DNA from: Candidatus Hydrogenedentota bacterium
Lineage (GTDB): Bacteria; Hydrogenedentota; Hydrogenedentia; Hydrogenedentales; SLHB01
Direction: 5' to 3'
NCBI GenBank assembly: GCA_020849535.1
Contig: JADLGB010000216.1
Span: 1-64,000 of the forward strand
Length of the DNA stretch: 64,000 nt
Positions 36,895 to 45,364 of the stretch are shown here, piece after piece. Below the pieces are notes generated by a model that saw only the letters and a list, made by a program, of their open reading frames with translations, was not told the DNA's origin and did not search any database. A program made the position numbers and the translations under genes. Each line of letters opens with the position of its first letter. The stretch's first letter is position 1.

Positions 36895-37287
36895 TTAGTG
36901 GCCCGCACCCTTAAAGCCCTTGGCACTGAGGAGCACCAGGGCCCACCCCAGGATTAGGGCCACCCCGCCAATGGGAGTGATCGCGCCAAGCCACTTCTGG
37001 CCGGTGAGCGCCATCAAGTACAGGCTGCCGGAGAACACCGCAATCCCGAATAGCCAAGCCCAGCACGCGCGCCTCGCCCAAGGTAATGACCACGCCCAAC
37101 ACGGGCCGCACGCCAATCCGAATACGGCCAGCGCGTGATACATCTGGTACCGCACGGCTACCTCGAAAACCGCCAACATCTCCACATCGACGCGTGCCTT
37201 TAGCCCGTGGGCTCCGAAAGCCCCAAGTATCACGCCGAGCCCGCCGAGTATCGCGCCGATACGTAGGAAATCCGCCTGTGACTTCAT
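36895..37287 (-). CDS. DUF423 family small membrane protein
   Basis: 130 residues with four hydrophobic helices. The N-terminal IGAILGGLGVILGAFGAHGLK and the central RYQMYHALAVFGLA are hallmarks of the DUF423 (YgdD) family; the C-terminus has ITPIGGVALILGW. Function unknown in general. I chose ATG at 37287 because AGGA lies 8 bases upstream, rather than an ATG 9 bases earlier. Confidence 0.92.
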   Translation of the reverse strand: MKSQADFLRIGAILGGLGVILGAFGAHGLKARVDVEMLAVFEVAVRYQMYHALAVFGLACGPCWAWSLPWARRACWAWLFGIAVFSGSLYLMALTGQKWLGAITPIGGVALILGWALVLLSAKGFKGAGH

Positions 37288-37414
37288 GAACAACATCCTT
37301 TCGCATGCAGCAAGAACTACTCAAAGGTAATAGTGCCTGCCGGAGAGGGGGAGTTTCCACCGGCTCTAGAGTCCAGAATCCGCAGGGGAGGACGCGCCGA
37401 AGAATCCAGGGGTC

Positions 37415-37443
37415 TTGACGTGACTAAAAAGTTACGTTATAAT
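37415..37443 (+). promoter_or_regulatory. Sigma-70 promoter of the SRPBCC-ArsR pair
   Basis: TTGACG (37415-37420), exactly 17 bases, TATAAT (37438-37443). The -10 is consensus and the -35 has one mismatch. It lies 90 bases before the SRPBCC start. Confidence 0.85.
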
Positions 37444-37453
37444 TTGGTCACGT
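37418..37453. promoter_or_regulatory. Operator-like inverted repeat over the promoter
   Basis: ACGTGAC (37418-37424) and GTCACGT (37447-37453) are a perfect 7-bp inverted repeat with 22 bases between, overlapping the -35 and flanking the -10. A protein bound here would block RNA polymerase. The ArsR-type regulator encoded 560 bases downstream is the obvious candidate. Confidence 0.55.
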
Positions 37454-37532
37454 ATGGCCTGGTTGAACCCACTGCGGGTCCTTCCAGGGTTTGACTGGTC
37501 CTGGTGCAAAACGGAAACGAGGAGAAGGTGCC

Positions 37533-37973
37533 ATGCAGACTGCTGCGACTCTGGAAATGGCGTTGGATGTGAATCTGAGCATTGATATCAAAGCCAAACC
37601 CGAGAAAGTGTTCGATGCGCTTATCGAGACATTCACGAACATGAGGACGGATGAGAAGGGCACCGTCATGAAGTTCAAACTGGAATGCTGGCCGGGCGGG
37701 CGCTGGTATAGGGACCTTGGGGACGACAAAGGCCATCTGTGGGGCATCGTGCAATCCTACCGCCCCCCGACATTGCTCGAGTTCTTTGGCCCTATGTGCA
37801 TGTCGCATCCCGTTGCGGGTCACATCATTATTCGGCTTGCCGAAGTGGGAGATGCCACCCGCGTGACTTTCCGACACCAGGCGATGGGCAATGTAATCGA
37901 GGAACACCGCCAAGGGATGCCGGAAGGTTGGCGGCTCATGCTGGAATACCTCAGGAAGGACTGCGAAACTTGA
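37533..37973 (+). CDS. SRPBCC / AHSA1-like ligand-binding protein
   Basis: 146 residues. Starts MALDVNLSIDIKAKPEKVFDAL and contains LECWPGGRWYRDLG and GNVIEEHRQGMPEGWRLML, typical of Bet v1-like START/AHSA1 domains that hold hydrophobic ligands. ATG at 37533 is preceded by GAGGAG. It shares a transcript with the ArsR regulator 37 bases downstream; ArsR-AHSA1 pairs are common and usually of unknown ligand. Confidence 0.9.
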   Translation: MQTAATLEMALDVNLSIDIKAKPEKVFDALIETFTNMRTDEKGTVMKFKLECWPGGRWYRDLGDDKGHLWGIVQSYRPPTLLEFFGPMCMSHPVAGHIIIRLAEVGDATRVTFRHQAMGNVIEEHRQGMPEGWRLMLEYLRKDCET

Positions 37974-38010
37974 GACCCTGATGTACCGGGGAAAAGGATC
38001 TTGAAGTACT

Positions 38011-38343
38011 GTGCCTGACGATCTGGACGGAATATGGAAGGCGCTGTCTGACCACACGCGCCGTCAGATCCTGGATTTTCTGCGCGACGGTCCCCGCACC
38101 ACAACGGAGGTCGTCGCACAGTTCACCAATTTGTCCCGCTTCGGCGTGATGAAGCACCTTGATGTCCTGCGTGAGGCCGGACTGGTCATCACCCACAACG
38201 ACGGGAGGAGAAGGCTCAACTCGCTGAATCCTATTCCCATCCGTCAGATCTACGAACGCTGGGTGAGCGGCTACATGGACCTCTGGGCCGGCCAGCTCAC
38301 CGGCATAAAGAAGATGCTTGAGGACAGGTCATCCCAACCTTGA
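38011..38343 (+). CDS. ArsR-family winged-helix repressor
   Basis: 110 residues. LDGIWKALSDHTRRQILDFLRD and the helix-turn-helix TTEVVAQFTNLSRFGVMKHLDVLREAGLV followed by the wing are diagnostic. No CxC metal site is present, so it is of the non-metal subtype that partners with AHSA1 proteins. GTG start. Probably autorepresses the upstream promoter. Confidence 0.92.
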   Translation: MPDDLDGIWKALSDHTRRQILDFLRDGPRTTTEVVAQFTNLSRFGVMKHLDVLREAGLVITHNDGRRRLNSLNPIPIRQIYERWVSGYMDLWAGQLTGIKKMLEDRSSQP

Positions 38344-38494
38344 TGGTACGGAGCTACCGCGGAGAGAAGCGAGCTCCCCGGGGGTATACCCACGACCGCG
38401 GACGGAGGAGATTAGGCCATAAATCCCTCTCAAGTCTTAACTCGTGATGGATTTTGTGCAGTAGGATTACGCATTTAGAGCAATGCTGCGAATA

Positions 38495-38523
38495 TTGCAA
38501 TTTTGTAAATAATTTAGTATCCT
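38495..38523 (+). promoter_or_regulatory. Likely promoter of motAB
   Basis: TTGCAA (38495-38500), 17-base spacer, TATCCT (38518-38523) in a locally AT-rich stretch, 81 bases before motA. It does not look like a sigma-28 flagellar promoter. Confidence 0.5.
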
Positions 38524-38604
38524 TTTCCCATGTTTGAACTCCTCGCTCGAGCGGGGAAGCGACCCAGCGGTTATCGCATCCGCCAAATGTGAGGCTGAAG
38601 TACG

Positions 38605-39375
38605 ATGGATCCCATGACCATTGCAGGAGTCATCCTGGGCGTTGCCGCCGTTCTGGGAGCGGCCATTCTGGAAGGCACCCATATGAGTGCCCTTCTTGCT
38701 CCGTCGGCATTACTGATTATTGCCGGGGGGACTGTCGGCGCTACATCAGCGTGCTTCACCATGCCGCAGTTAACGACGGTCTTGGGACAGTTAGGTTTGC
38801 TTATCAAGAAGCCTGGCGTCGACATTCATGCGATCATCGACACTTTCGCCGAGATGGCCACCGTAGCCCGCCGCGATGGGATCCTGGCGCTGGAGAATCG
38901 TGCGCTCCCGATTGACAGCGATTTTGCGCGCCGCGGCCTTCGGATGATCGTTGACGGTATCAACCCCGAACTCGTCAAGCAAATGCTGATGACAGACTTG
39001 TACACGGCAGAGGAAGGCCTCAAAACGTGTTCGGCGGTCTTCAAAACCGCGGGAGGGTTCGCTCCCACGATGGGGATCATCGGCACCGTTGTGGGCTTGA
39101 TCCACGTGTTGGGGAATCTCTCGAAACCCGAGACGTTGGGTCCTTCAATCGCCATGGCCTTCATAGCGACCTTCTACGGGGTAGCTTCCGCCAACCTGAT
39201 TCTGCTGCCCATTGCGAACAAATTCGGAACCATCGCGAAAGAGGAATCCGCCCTTCGCGTCATGATCATCGAAGGTCTTCTCGCCATCTACGCGGGTGAT
39301 AGCCCGCACGTCGTGCGCGTCAAACTGCAATCGTTTCTGACCGACAAAGAGCGTGCCGCATTGAAGGCCGCATAA
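38605..39375 (+). CDS. motA: Flagellar-type motor stator protein MotA
   Basis: 256 residues, the PomA-like length. Four transmembrane helices (ITIAGVILGVAAVLGAAILE; LAPSALLIIAGGTVGAT; APTMGIIGTVVGLIHVLG; IAMAFIATFYGVASANLILLP) surround a cytoplasmic loop with ENRALPIDSDFARRGLRMIVDG. Forms the ion-conducting stator with MotB. No other flagellar genes are in the window. Confidence 0.95.
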   Translation: MDPMTIAGVILGVAAVLGAAILEGTHMSALLAPSALLIIAGGTVGATSACFTMPQLTTVLGQLGLLIKKPGVDIHAIIDTFAEMATVARRDGILALENRALPIDSDFARRGLRMIVDGINPELVKQMLMTDLYTAEEGLKTCSAVFKTAGGFAPTMGIIGTVVGLIHVLGNLSKPETLGPSIAMAFIATFYGVASANLILLPIANKFGTIAKEESALRVMIIEGLLAIYAGDSPHVVRVKLQSFLTDKERAALKAA

Positions 39376-39394
39376 GACGCCAAGGTTATCCCTC

Positions 39395-40318
39395 ATGGAA
39401 ATGCACCGGAAACACGAGGAAGGCCACGAGAACGACGAGCGCTGGCTCCTCACTTATGCGGACCTGATCACGCTGCTCATGGTGTTCTTCGTTGTGATGT
39501 ACTCGATGTCCCAGACCGATGCGAAGAAGTTCAAGGCCCTGGCAGGCGCTCTGCAGGCGGTCTTCGGTGCGGGTGGAGGCTCATCTTCGTCCGTCGTGCC
39601 CACAAGCGCGCAGGGCGCCGGCAGCCAAAGCCGCGGAACACCACAGGATACTCGCAGTACCCGTAAGCAGCGGATGGAAAGACTGAGAAACAGCCTGGAG
39701 GCGCTTGTGGCGCAGGAAGGTTTGGGGAATGCCGTTCACTTTCAGACGGGACCCGATTTCTCCAAGCTGGTCATGGAACTCTCGGACTCGCTCATGTTTC
39801 CGGTAGGCAGCGCCGATTTGACCGAAGACGCGAAGCGGCTTCTGGCGCCCATGGGCGACGTGCTCTCCAAGAGCGATCACCTGGTCCATGTGGAAGGTCA
39901 CACGGACAACATGCCGATCTCCAGCCAGCGTTTTGCAAACAACTGGGAGCTTTCCGCGGCGCGCGCGGCACAAGTGATTCAATTCTTGATTGATGTTGAC
40001 AAACTCCCGCCCGAAAGATTCTCTGCCAGTGGCTACGCCGAGTTCCGGCCCGTAGCCGACAACTCAACCGAGGAAGGGCGCGCCCGAAATCGAAGAGTGG
40101 AGTTTGTTATCTACGACGAAGGTGTCAGCGATCCGATGGGCGCCGTGGCAACCGAGCCCTCGCCCAATGATACGTCCGCAGTTCCCCCTCCTGAGGGGCT
40201 GAGCACCGATTCGCAAGGCGTCCCATCGGCCTCGGATTCTCCCATCGACGCGGTCGGTAACTCTGCGCCAGAGACTACTCCCCTCGAAACGGACAGCGTC
40301 ACCCCGGCGCCAGAGTGA
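39395..40318 (+). CDS. motB: Motor stator protein MotB
   Basis: 307 residues. N-terminal transmembrane helix with the conserved ion-binding Asp in WLLTYADLITLLMVFFVVMY. The periplasmic part is OmpA/MotB-like with VEGHTDNMPI and NWELSAARA, binding peptidoglycan. The last 65 residues are a Ser/Pro/Glu-rich disordered tail. 19 bases after motA. Confidence 0.95.
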   Translation: MEMHRKHEEGHENDERWLLTYADLITLLMVFFVVMYSMSQTDAKKFKALAGALQAVFGAGGGSSSSVVPTSAQGAGSQSRGTPQDTRSTRKQRMERLRNSLEALVAQEGLGNAVHFQTGPDFSKLVMELSDSLMFPVGSADLTEDAKRLLAPMGDVLSKSDHLVHVEGHTDNMPISSQRFANNWELSAARAAQVIQFLIDVDKLPPERFSASGYAEFRPVADNSTEEGRARNRRVEFVIYDEGVSDPMGAVATEPSPNDTSAVPPPEGLSTDSQGVPSASDSPIDAVGNSAPETTPLETDSVTPAPE

Positions 40319-40439
40319 GTTCTTCAAAGCCCCTCTCCTGCGTTGGATTGGCACACTCCTTTGGGTAAGATACGTCTCGATCAGGGGGTCTTCCGCGGAA
40401 TGGCCAAGTAACGTGTATCGGGGGGAGGGAGGTATCTCG

Positions 40440-41312
40440 TTGCGAAGGGGAGGGAGTCGCGTACATATCGCCTCCGCCACGGGCGTTCAGTTCAGGGGTG
40501 ATACGCTCATCCTTCTAGTGCTGTTCTCCGTGGGCGTGTGCTTGTTGCCGGTCTTCGCTGTAGCCGGCGAAGCTGAACCAACAAAGGCCGGGCCTGCGGC
40601 GAAGGCAGGCGGCGCCCCCGAGGAAATCTCTCCCTGGTTTTTCCTACTGGGGTTTTCCAATGCGCATCCCGCCATTCAGAGTGAACAGCTCATTGACCGC
40701 TATTTCGACCCCATTATCAGTTCGCTCGCGCCTACCTACGACGAGATTACGACGGTGGGGGATCTGCGCGACGACTTCCTCCTGTGGGTGCCCTATGTGG
40801 GCGTGGGAAGGATTCTGTCCGACAAGTGGGCCGCCTTCGCACAAGTTGGCTATGCCGCGGGAAAGGTGCGCACAGAGGCGGACGACCGCAGTCTGCTCTT
40901 GCTTCCCATGCACACGGACTTCGAGATCAAGCGTGCCGCGCTATACGGGGGGGTGGGGCTTGACTACTTCCCGTTCGGCATGCCTGAGCTGAAGGAGTAT
41001 CACGGCGTGATGGAACGGCTACGCGCCGCCAGGCCCAACATCGGAACGCGCCTGACGTGGACGAACGCCACGTATGAGGCCAAGGTCAAAGTGGGCTTCA
41101 AACCCTTCGATAACTTCCTCAACTACAAGGAGGACGACGAATGGATCCTCCCGAGTGCCAGCGCGAATATCGGTGTCGATGTGCCTTTGAACAAACGCAG
41201 CCAGGTCTCGATCAACGCCAGCTACAACCGCTTCAATGACGAGCGCGATGACTTTGAAGGCCCTTCGTACACGATCATCTGGAAGCGCTACTTCAAGGCG
41301 AAACGCAAGTAA
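40440..41312 (+). CDS. Exported protein, predicted outer-membrane beta-barrel
   Basis: About 290 residues. A signal peptide (TLILLVLFSVGVCLLPVFAVAG) precedes alternating polar/aromatic strands (LLWVPYVGVGRIL; WAAFAQVGYAAGKVRT; RAALYGGVGLDYFPF) and an Arg-rich C-terminus YTIIWKRYFKAKRK. The pattern fits an eight- to twelve-strand barrel but no family is recognised. Start is uncertain: an in-frame GTG at 40413 exists, but TTG at 40440 follows a strong GGGAGGGAGG site, which I prefer. Confidence 0.7.
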   Translation: MRRGGSRVHIASATGVQFRGDTLILLVLFSVGVCLLPVFAVAGEAEPTKAGPAAKAGGAPEEISPWFFLLGFSNAHPAIQSEQLIDRYFDPIISSLAPTYDEITTVGDLRDDFLLWVPYVGVGRILSDKWAAFAQVGYAAGKVRTEADDRSLLLLPMHTDFEIKRAALYGGVGLDYFPFGMPELKEYHGVMERLRAARPNIGTRLTWTNATYEAKVKVGFKPFDNFLNYKEDDEWILPSASANIGVDVPLNKRSQVSINASYNRFNDERDDFEGPSYTIIWKRYFKAKRK

Positions 41313-41325
41313 CCAAAAAGAAGAC

Positions 41326-41351
41326 GGCGCGCACCCAACCGGGTACGCGCC
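41326..41351. terminator. Bidirectional hairpin between convergent genes
   Basis: GGCGCGCACCC (41326-41336), loop AACC, GGGTACGCGCC (41341-41351), one mismatch. The minus-strand product is followed by a T-rich stretch (from AAAAAGAAG on the plus strand), so it terminates the bacilliredoxin gene and probably also the barrel gene. Confidence 0.7.
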
Positions 41352-41372
41352 ACCAATCCGTTTAGAGTCCCG

Positions 41373-41891
41373 TCAGTTGCCTGGATACAAGGGGATCGAT
41401 GACCCACACTGTTGCACCGGGTCTATCTTCTCGAATTCCGAGGGCGCGACTGACGGCCCGGGACGCGAACACTCCTGGTCGAAGATTTCCTTCAAGGTGT
41501 TCGCGATATCAACGGCGGTCATCTGTTCGATGTGGTGACGCTGCAGCGCGTGCGTCGGCTTCCCGTCCTTGAACAGGACCACATTCGGGGAGGAGGGCGG
41601 AACGCCGGGCATCAACTCGCGCGCGCGCTGGGTCGCCTCGGTATCAACGCCCGCGAAGACAGTCACCAAATTGTCGGGAATCACCGAGTGCTGCAACGCC
41701 AGCATTACGCCGGGACGGCACGACCCAGCCGCACAACCACAAACCGAGTTGATGACCAGCAATGTGGACCCCTTGGGCTCATCGGCCAGGACGGAATCCA
41801 CTTCTTCACGGGTCGTGAGTGGCTTGATGCCCACCGCAACCAACTCCTCCCACAAGGGCTTTACAGCTTCCGGATCGTACACTGGGGGCAT
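41373..41891 (-). CDS. Bacilliredoxin, BrxA/BrxB (YphP/YqiW) family
   Basis: 172 residues. Thioredoxin-like fold with the CGC active motif in NSVCGCAAGSCRPGV, followed by VTVFAGVDTEATQRARELM and SSPNVVLFKDGKPTHALQRHHIEQM, which are characteristic. Removes bacillithiol from mixed disulfides or reduces cytoplasmic disulfides in known cases. No bacillithiol synthesis genes are in the window. Stands alone. Confidence 0.93.
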   Translation of the reverse strand: MPPVYDPEAVKPLWEELVAVGIKPLTTREEVDSVLADEPKGSTLLVINSVCGCAAGSCRPGVMLALQHSVIPDNLVTVFAGVDTEATQRARELMPGVPPSSPNVVLFKDGKPTHALQRHHIEQMTAVDIANTLKEIFDQECSRPGPSVAPSEFEKIDPVQQCGSSIPLYPGN

Positions 41892-42027
41892 TCAGTATCT
41901 CCTTAGAAGTTTCACGGGCGCAAAGACCTACCCTCGAGTCTCTCGAACGTGCCTGTGCGCACCCTTGCAGCAGGGCTTCCCTTGCCCTCGCTGAACGGTT
42001 TGGATAGGCTCTTTTATTCCCGGAAGT

Positions 42028-43257
42028 CTATCCGCGCCGCGGCGTCTTGGGGCCGTCCTCAGGCAGTATCAGGTTCGCGTCGAGTTTCTCATTTCGGGAC
42101 ACCATTTCGTCCCAGGTAACCGGGCGCCCTTCGTAGGCCGCCATCCGGCCCAGAATGCCTGTCATCGTACTATTCGCGCTTTCCTGAGCATTGTTGATCA
42201 CCTGTCCATTGGCAATGCTGGCGCAGAAATCCTTGATGTTGTTGATGGCTCCGTCCTGGTAGATGGTCGAGGTGGCGCCACCGGGCCAGCCCCCCTTCTT
42301 GTCCTTGATGAAGACGTCGCCGCCGTAATGCGTCTCCACGGTACCCTCGACGCCGAATATGCGCGTGCACAGATCGTCAAAGCCGACATTGAACTGGGTC
42401 GAGCTGAAATCCATGAGAACGTCGTTCGGGTAGCGATATGTGACGATGAAGTGGTCCCAGCAATCGCCCACATCGATACGGGCCTTTCGACCGCCCGTGC
42501 CCACAGCCTCGATCGGGTGCCCCTGCAACAGCCAATTCGAGACATCCAATACGTGGACATTCTGCTCGACAATGATGTCCCCGGAAAGGGCCTTGTCGAA
42601 CACCCAGTTGCGCATGCGGGCCACTTCAGTTCCGGGAGGGCTCTTAATCCCAAGCCGCCCCGTGTGGTAGAACGTCTGACCGCAGACCGGCGCGCCGATC
42701 ATGCCCTCGTGCACGCGCTTGGCTGCTTCGCGAAAGAACTCATTGTTGCGGGTTTGAAAGTCCACGAACGTGTTCAGCTTGTCCTGGTGCTTGTTCGCCG
42801 CCTCGACGATGGCCATGCACCCCGGCACATCCACAGCGATAGGTTTGGCCAGGTAGACGTGCTTGCCCGCTTCGAGTGCCGCGACAACCTGGTCCGGGTG
42901 GAAGTAGGGGGGACTGATAATCGCGACCGCGTCAATATCTTCGCGCGCCAGCATCTCTTTGTAGCCGTCAAGGCCGGTATAAAGTCCGCTCGCATCGACC
43001 TCGAGCCGTTGCGCCGCGGATTGCACCTGGTCCTCGAAGTAGTCGTGCAGCGCGATGACTTTCGTGTTGGTTTGCTCCTGGAAATGGTTGCCGATCCACG
43101 GGCCGCGGCCGCCGCAGCCGAGCACGCCGATTTGCAGTTTCGAGTTGGCCTCCGCGCCGCGCGCCGACCCCGCCGCCACCAGCACCAGGCCCGCCGTGCC
43201 CGCCGTCTGTTTCAGGAACCCACGCCGGTTCAGCCGCTGTTCCTTCGATTCACTCAT
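42028..43257 (-). CDS. Tat-exported Gfo/Idh/MocA oxidoreductase
   Basis: 409 residues. The N-terminus RRGFLKQTAGTAGLVLVAAGSARG is a twin-arginine signal. The mature protein begins LQIGVLGCGGRGPWIGNHF, an NAD(P)-binding Rossmann fold, then EAGKHVYLAKPIAV with the conserved Lys of the EKP motif (here AKP). Dehydrogenase or isomerase acting on sugars or inositols. The ATG has GGAGGAATG upstream. Export of such enzymes is typical of Planctomycetota-like bacteria. The GH4 gene lies 46 bases upstream on the same strand. Confidence 0.92.
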   Translation of the reverse strand: MSESKEQRLNRRGFLKQTAGTAGLVLVAAGSARGAEANSKLQIGVLGCGGRGPWIGNHFQEQTNTKVIALHDYFEDQVQSAAQRLEVDASGLYTGLDGYKEMLAREDIDAVAIISPPYFHPDQVVAALEAGKHVYLAKPIAVDVPGCMAIVEAANKHQDKLNTFVDFQTRNNEFFREAAKRVHEGMIGAPVCGQTFYHTGRLGIKSPPGTEVARMRNWVFDKALSGDIIVEQNVHVLDVSNWLLQGHPIEAVGTGGRKARIDVGDCWDHFIVTYRYPNDVLMDFSSTQFNVGFDDLCTRIFGVEGTVETHYGGDVFIKDKKGGWPGGATSTIYQDGAINNIKDFCASIANGQVINNAQESANSTMTGILGRMAAYEGRPVTWDEMVSRNEKLDANLILPEDGPKTPRRG

Positions 43258-43303
43258 GTCGCATTCCTCCAAGTGGCGGCCTTCCAGGCCGTGTTCACAC
43301 AGG

Positions 43304-44605
43304 TCAGTGATATGCAGGCAAGAACTCGCCGTGCGCCTCAATGAGGTCATCGCACATGGAAACGATCTCGTCCATCGTCAACTCCGCCGCGGTGTGCGGG
43401 TCCAGCAGCGCCGCGTGATAGATGTGCTCCTTCCGGCACGTGAGGGCCGCTTCGATCGTCAATTCATGCACGTTGATATTGGTCCGCGTGAGCGCCGCGC
43501 ATTGCGGCGGCAAGCCGCCCGCATAGGTGGGGGTGATTCCATTGCGGTCGGCGACGCAAAGCACTTCCACGCATGACAAGGAGGGCAGGTTGGGGATCAA
43601 GCCTGTATTCAGCACGTTGCCCCCAAACGTATACGGGGCCCCGGTGAGAATGGCCTCGAAAATGTACGAGGCGTACTCGTGGCCGCGCTCATGCTGCAGC
43701 GCCTCGTCGCGCAAGAGATGTTCCCTCATGGCGCTCCATCCCTCGATCTGCACACGGCAGCGTCTTGGATACTCATCCAGAGGGATATTGTAACGGCTGA
43801 TCAGCTCCGGGGCCCGCGACTTGATGAACCAGGGGACGTACTCGCTGGAATGTTCGCTTGACTCCGTGACGTAGTAGCCGAACCGCTTCATGATCTCGAA
43901 TCGCACGGCATCCTTGGCGTTGTACTCCGGAAGGCAGGCGCGCCGTTTAATCTCGGGATACAGGTCTTCCCCGTTCCTCGAAATCTCGAGCAGCCATCCC
44001 TGATGATTGATACCCGCGATCTTCCACCGCAACTGGTCATCAGGGAGATCCAGTTCCCGGCACAGATCTCTCGCACACACCTGCACACTGTGGCACAGCC
44101 CCACCGTGCGGACGCTCGTCGCCTTCAGGATCGCCCCCGTGAGAATCGCCATCGGATTCGTGTAATTGAGGAGCAAGGCGTCCGGACACACTTCCTCCAT
44201 GATGCGGCAGTAATCCAACATCACGGGAATGGTCCGCAAACCGCGGAAGATGCCGCCAATGCCGAGGGTGTCTCCAATTGTTTGCCGAAGCCCGTACTTC
44301 TTGGGGATCTCGAAATCGATGACCGTGGCCGGCTCGAAACCACCCACCTGGATGGCGTTCACCACAAAGGTGGCTCCCGCCAAGGCGGTACGAGCATCTT
44401 CAGCCAGGTGAGAAGCGATCGTTGCCTTGGCGCCCAGGGTGTGGTTGATGTTCTCCATCATGACCTGAGACACCCGCAAGCGCTCGGCATCGATATCGAC
44501 CAGCGCAATCTGCGCGTCTCGAAGAGAACCTACCGTCAGGCAGTCGCCGAGCACGTTCTTCGCAAAGACAGTGCTACCCGCGCCCAGGAAAACGATTTTC
44601 GTCAT
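43304..44605 (-). CDS. Family 4 glycosidase, alpha-galactosidase/alpha-glucosidase type
   Basis: 433 residues. NAD-dependent GH4 with the nucleotide motif IVFLGAGSTVFAKNVLGDCL, NYTNPMAILT, VGLCHSVQ (metal Cys) and AGINHQGWLLEI (metal His). Uses NAD+ and a divalent metal through a redox mechanism. MelA-like residues are seen but the substrate could be other glycosides. Cytoplasmic. Likely co-transcribed with the exported oxidoreductase downstream. Confidence 0.92.
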   Translation of the reverse strand: MTKIVFLGAGSTVFAKNVLGDCLTVGSLRDAQIALVDIDAERLRVSQVMMENINHTLGAKATIASHLAEDARTALAGATFVVNAIQVGGFEPATVIDFEIPKKYGLRQTIGDTLGIGGIFRGLRTIPVMLDYCRIMEEVCPDALLLNYTNPMAILTGAILKATSVRTVGLCHSVQVCARDLCRELDLPDDQLRWKIAGINHQGWLLEISRNGEDLYPEIKRRACLPEYNAKDAVRFEIMKRFGYYVTESSEHSSEYVPWFIKSRAPELISRYNIPLDEYPRRCRVQIEGWSAMREHLLRDEALQHERGHEYASYIFEAILTGAPYTFGGNVLNTGLIPNLPSLSCVEVLCVADRNGITPTYAGGLPPQCAALTRTNINVHELTIEAALTCRKEHIYHAALLDPHTAAELTMDEIVSMCDDLIEAHGEFLPAYH

Positions 44606-44708
44606 GGGATTACCGGCTCCGAAAAGTCACGCATGGCAGCATCATAGACAGCCCGCTCAACCTCGTCAACTCCTCGGAACAGGACTGTCGCTCGAAGCCC
44701 CAAACGTA

Positions 44709-44741
44709 AGGCGCCCCGTCCCTTCATGGGACGGGGCGCCT
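44709..44741. terminator. Strong hairpin downstream of ridA
   Basis: A perfect 14-bp stem AGGCGCCCCGTCCC (44709-44722), loop TTCAT, GGGACGGGGCGCCT (44728-44741), 28 bases after the ridA stop. The minus-strand continuation TACGTTTGG has only a short T run, so termination might be partial. Confidence 0.65.
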
Positions 44742-44769
44742 CGCGATCATTCACCGTGTGAGAGGCTTG

Positions 44770-45162
44770 TTACTCGCCCGCCACGTAGGCTTCCGCTTCG
44801 ATTTCGACGAGCATGTTCGGATCGATGAGCTTGCTGACCTCGACCATGGTGGTCGCGGGCAGGACGCTGCCGAAGAACTCGCCGTGCGCGCGGCCCACTT
44901 CTTCCCACTGCTCGATGTTGGCGAGGTACATCCGGGTCCGTACGACATCGCTCAGCTTCGCGCCCGCCCGCCCGAGGGCTGTCTCGATGTTCTTCAGCGT
45001 TTGGATCGTCTGCGCATAGGGATCGCCGACGCCTACCAACTTGCCATCCGGGCCCGAGCCGGTCGTGCCGGACACATGGACGACGGAGCCGACGCGCACC
45101 GCGCGCGAATACCCGATGATGGGTTCCCACTTGGAACCCGAAGAAATGTTCTCCCGCTTCAT
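44770..45162 (-). CDS. RidA/YjgF family enamine/imine deaminase
   Basis: 130 residues. Contains YSRAVRVGSVVHVSGTTGSG, the catalytic Arg in VVRTRMYLANI, and AEAYV at the end. Hydrolyses reactive enamines from PLP enzymes in known members. ATG at 45162 with AAGGAAA upstream. Located between a tRNA gene and GH4. Confidence 0.92.
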   Translation of the reverse strand: MKRENISSGSKWEPIIGYSRAVRVGSVVHVSGTTGSGPDGKLVGVGDPYAQTIQTLKNIETALGRAGAKLSDVVRTRMYLANIEQWEEVGRAHGEFFGSVLPATTMVEVSKLIDPNMLVEIEAEAYVAGE

Positions 45163-45187
45163 TGCCGTTTCCTTCTGCGTTGCACAC

Positions 45188-45219
45188 AAAAAAAGGCGAC
45201 CCGTTCACTACGAGCCGCC
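45188..45219 (-). terminator. Rho-independent terminator after tRNA-Leu
   Basis: On the minus strand GGCGGCTCGT (45219-45210), loop AGTGA, ACGGGTCGCC (45204-45195) with two G-T pairs, followed by seven T (45194-45188). It ends the tRNA transcript before ridA. Confidence 0.85.
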
Positions 45220-45231
45220 TGGCATGGACTG

Positions 45232-45316
45232 TGGTGCGCGGAGGGAGACTCGAACTCCCAAGCCTTGCGGCACTAGATCCTTAGTCTAGCGTGTCTGCCA
45301 GTTCCACCATCCGCGC
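45232..45316 (-). tRNA. tRNA-Leu (anticodon AAG)
   Basis: Complete cloverleaf: acceptor GCGCGGA/TCCGCGC, D arm, anticodon stem CTAGA/TCTAG with loop CTAAGGA giving anticodon AAG, long variable arm TGCCGCAAGGCT, T arm with GTTCGAGTC, discriminator A and an encoded CCA. A34 in a bacterial leucine tRNA is uncommon (GAG is usual for CUU/CUC). Confidence 0.92.
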
Positions 45317-45364
45317 TGGAAACGCTATAGTTTATACACTGCTTGTGGTTCGTTTCAAGTTTGC

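Noticed and set aside
42328..43344. 338-codon open frame on the plus strand
   Set aside because: Antisense to the Tat oxidoreductase; translation shows no domain.
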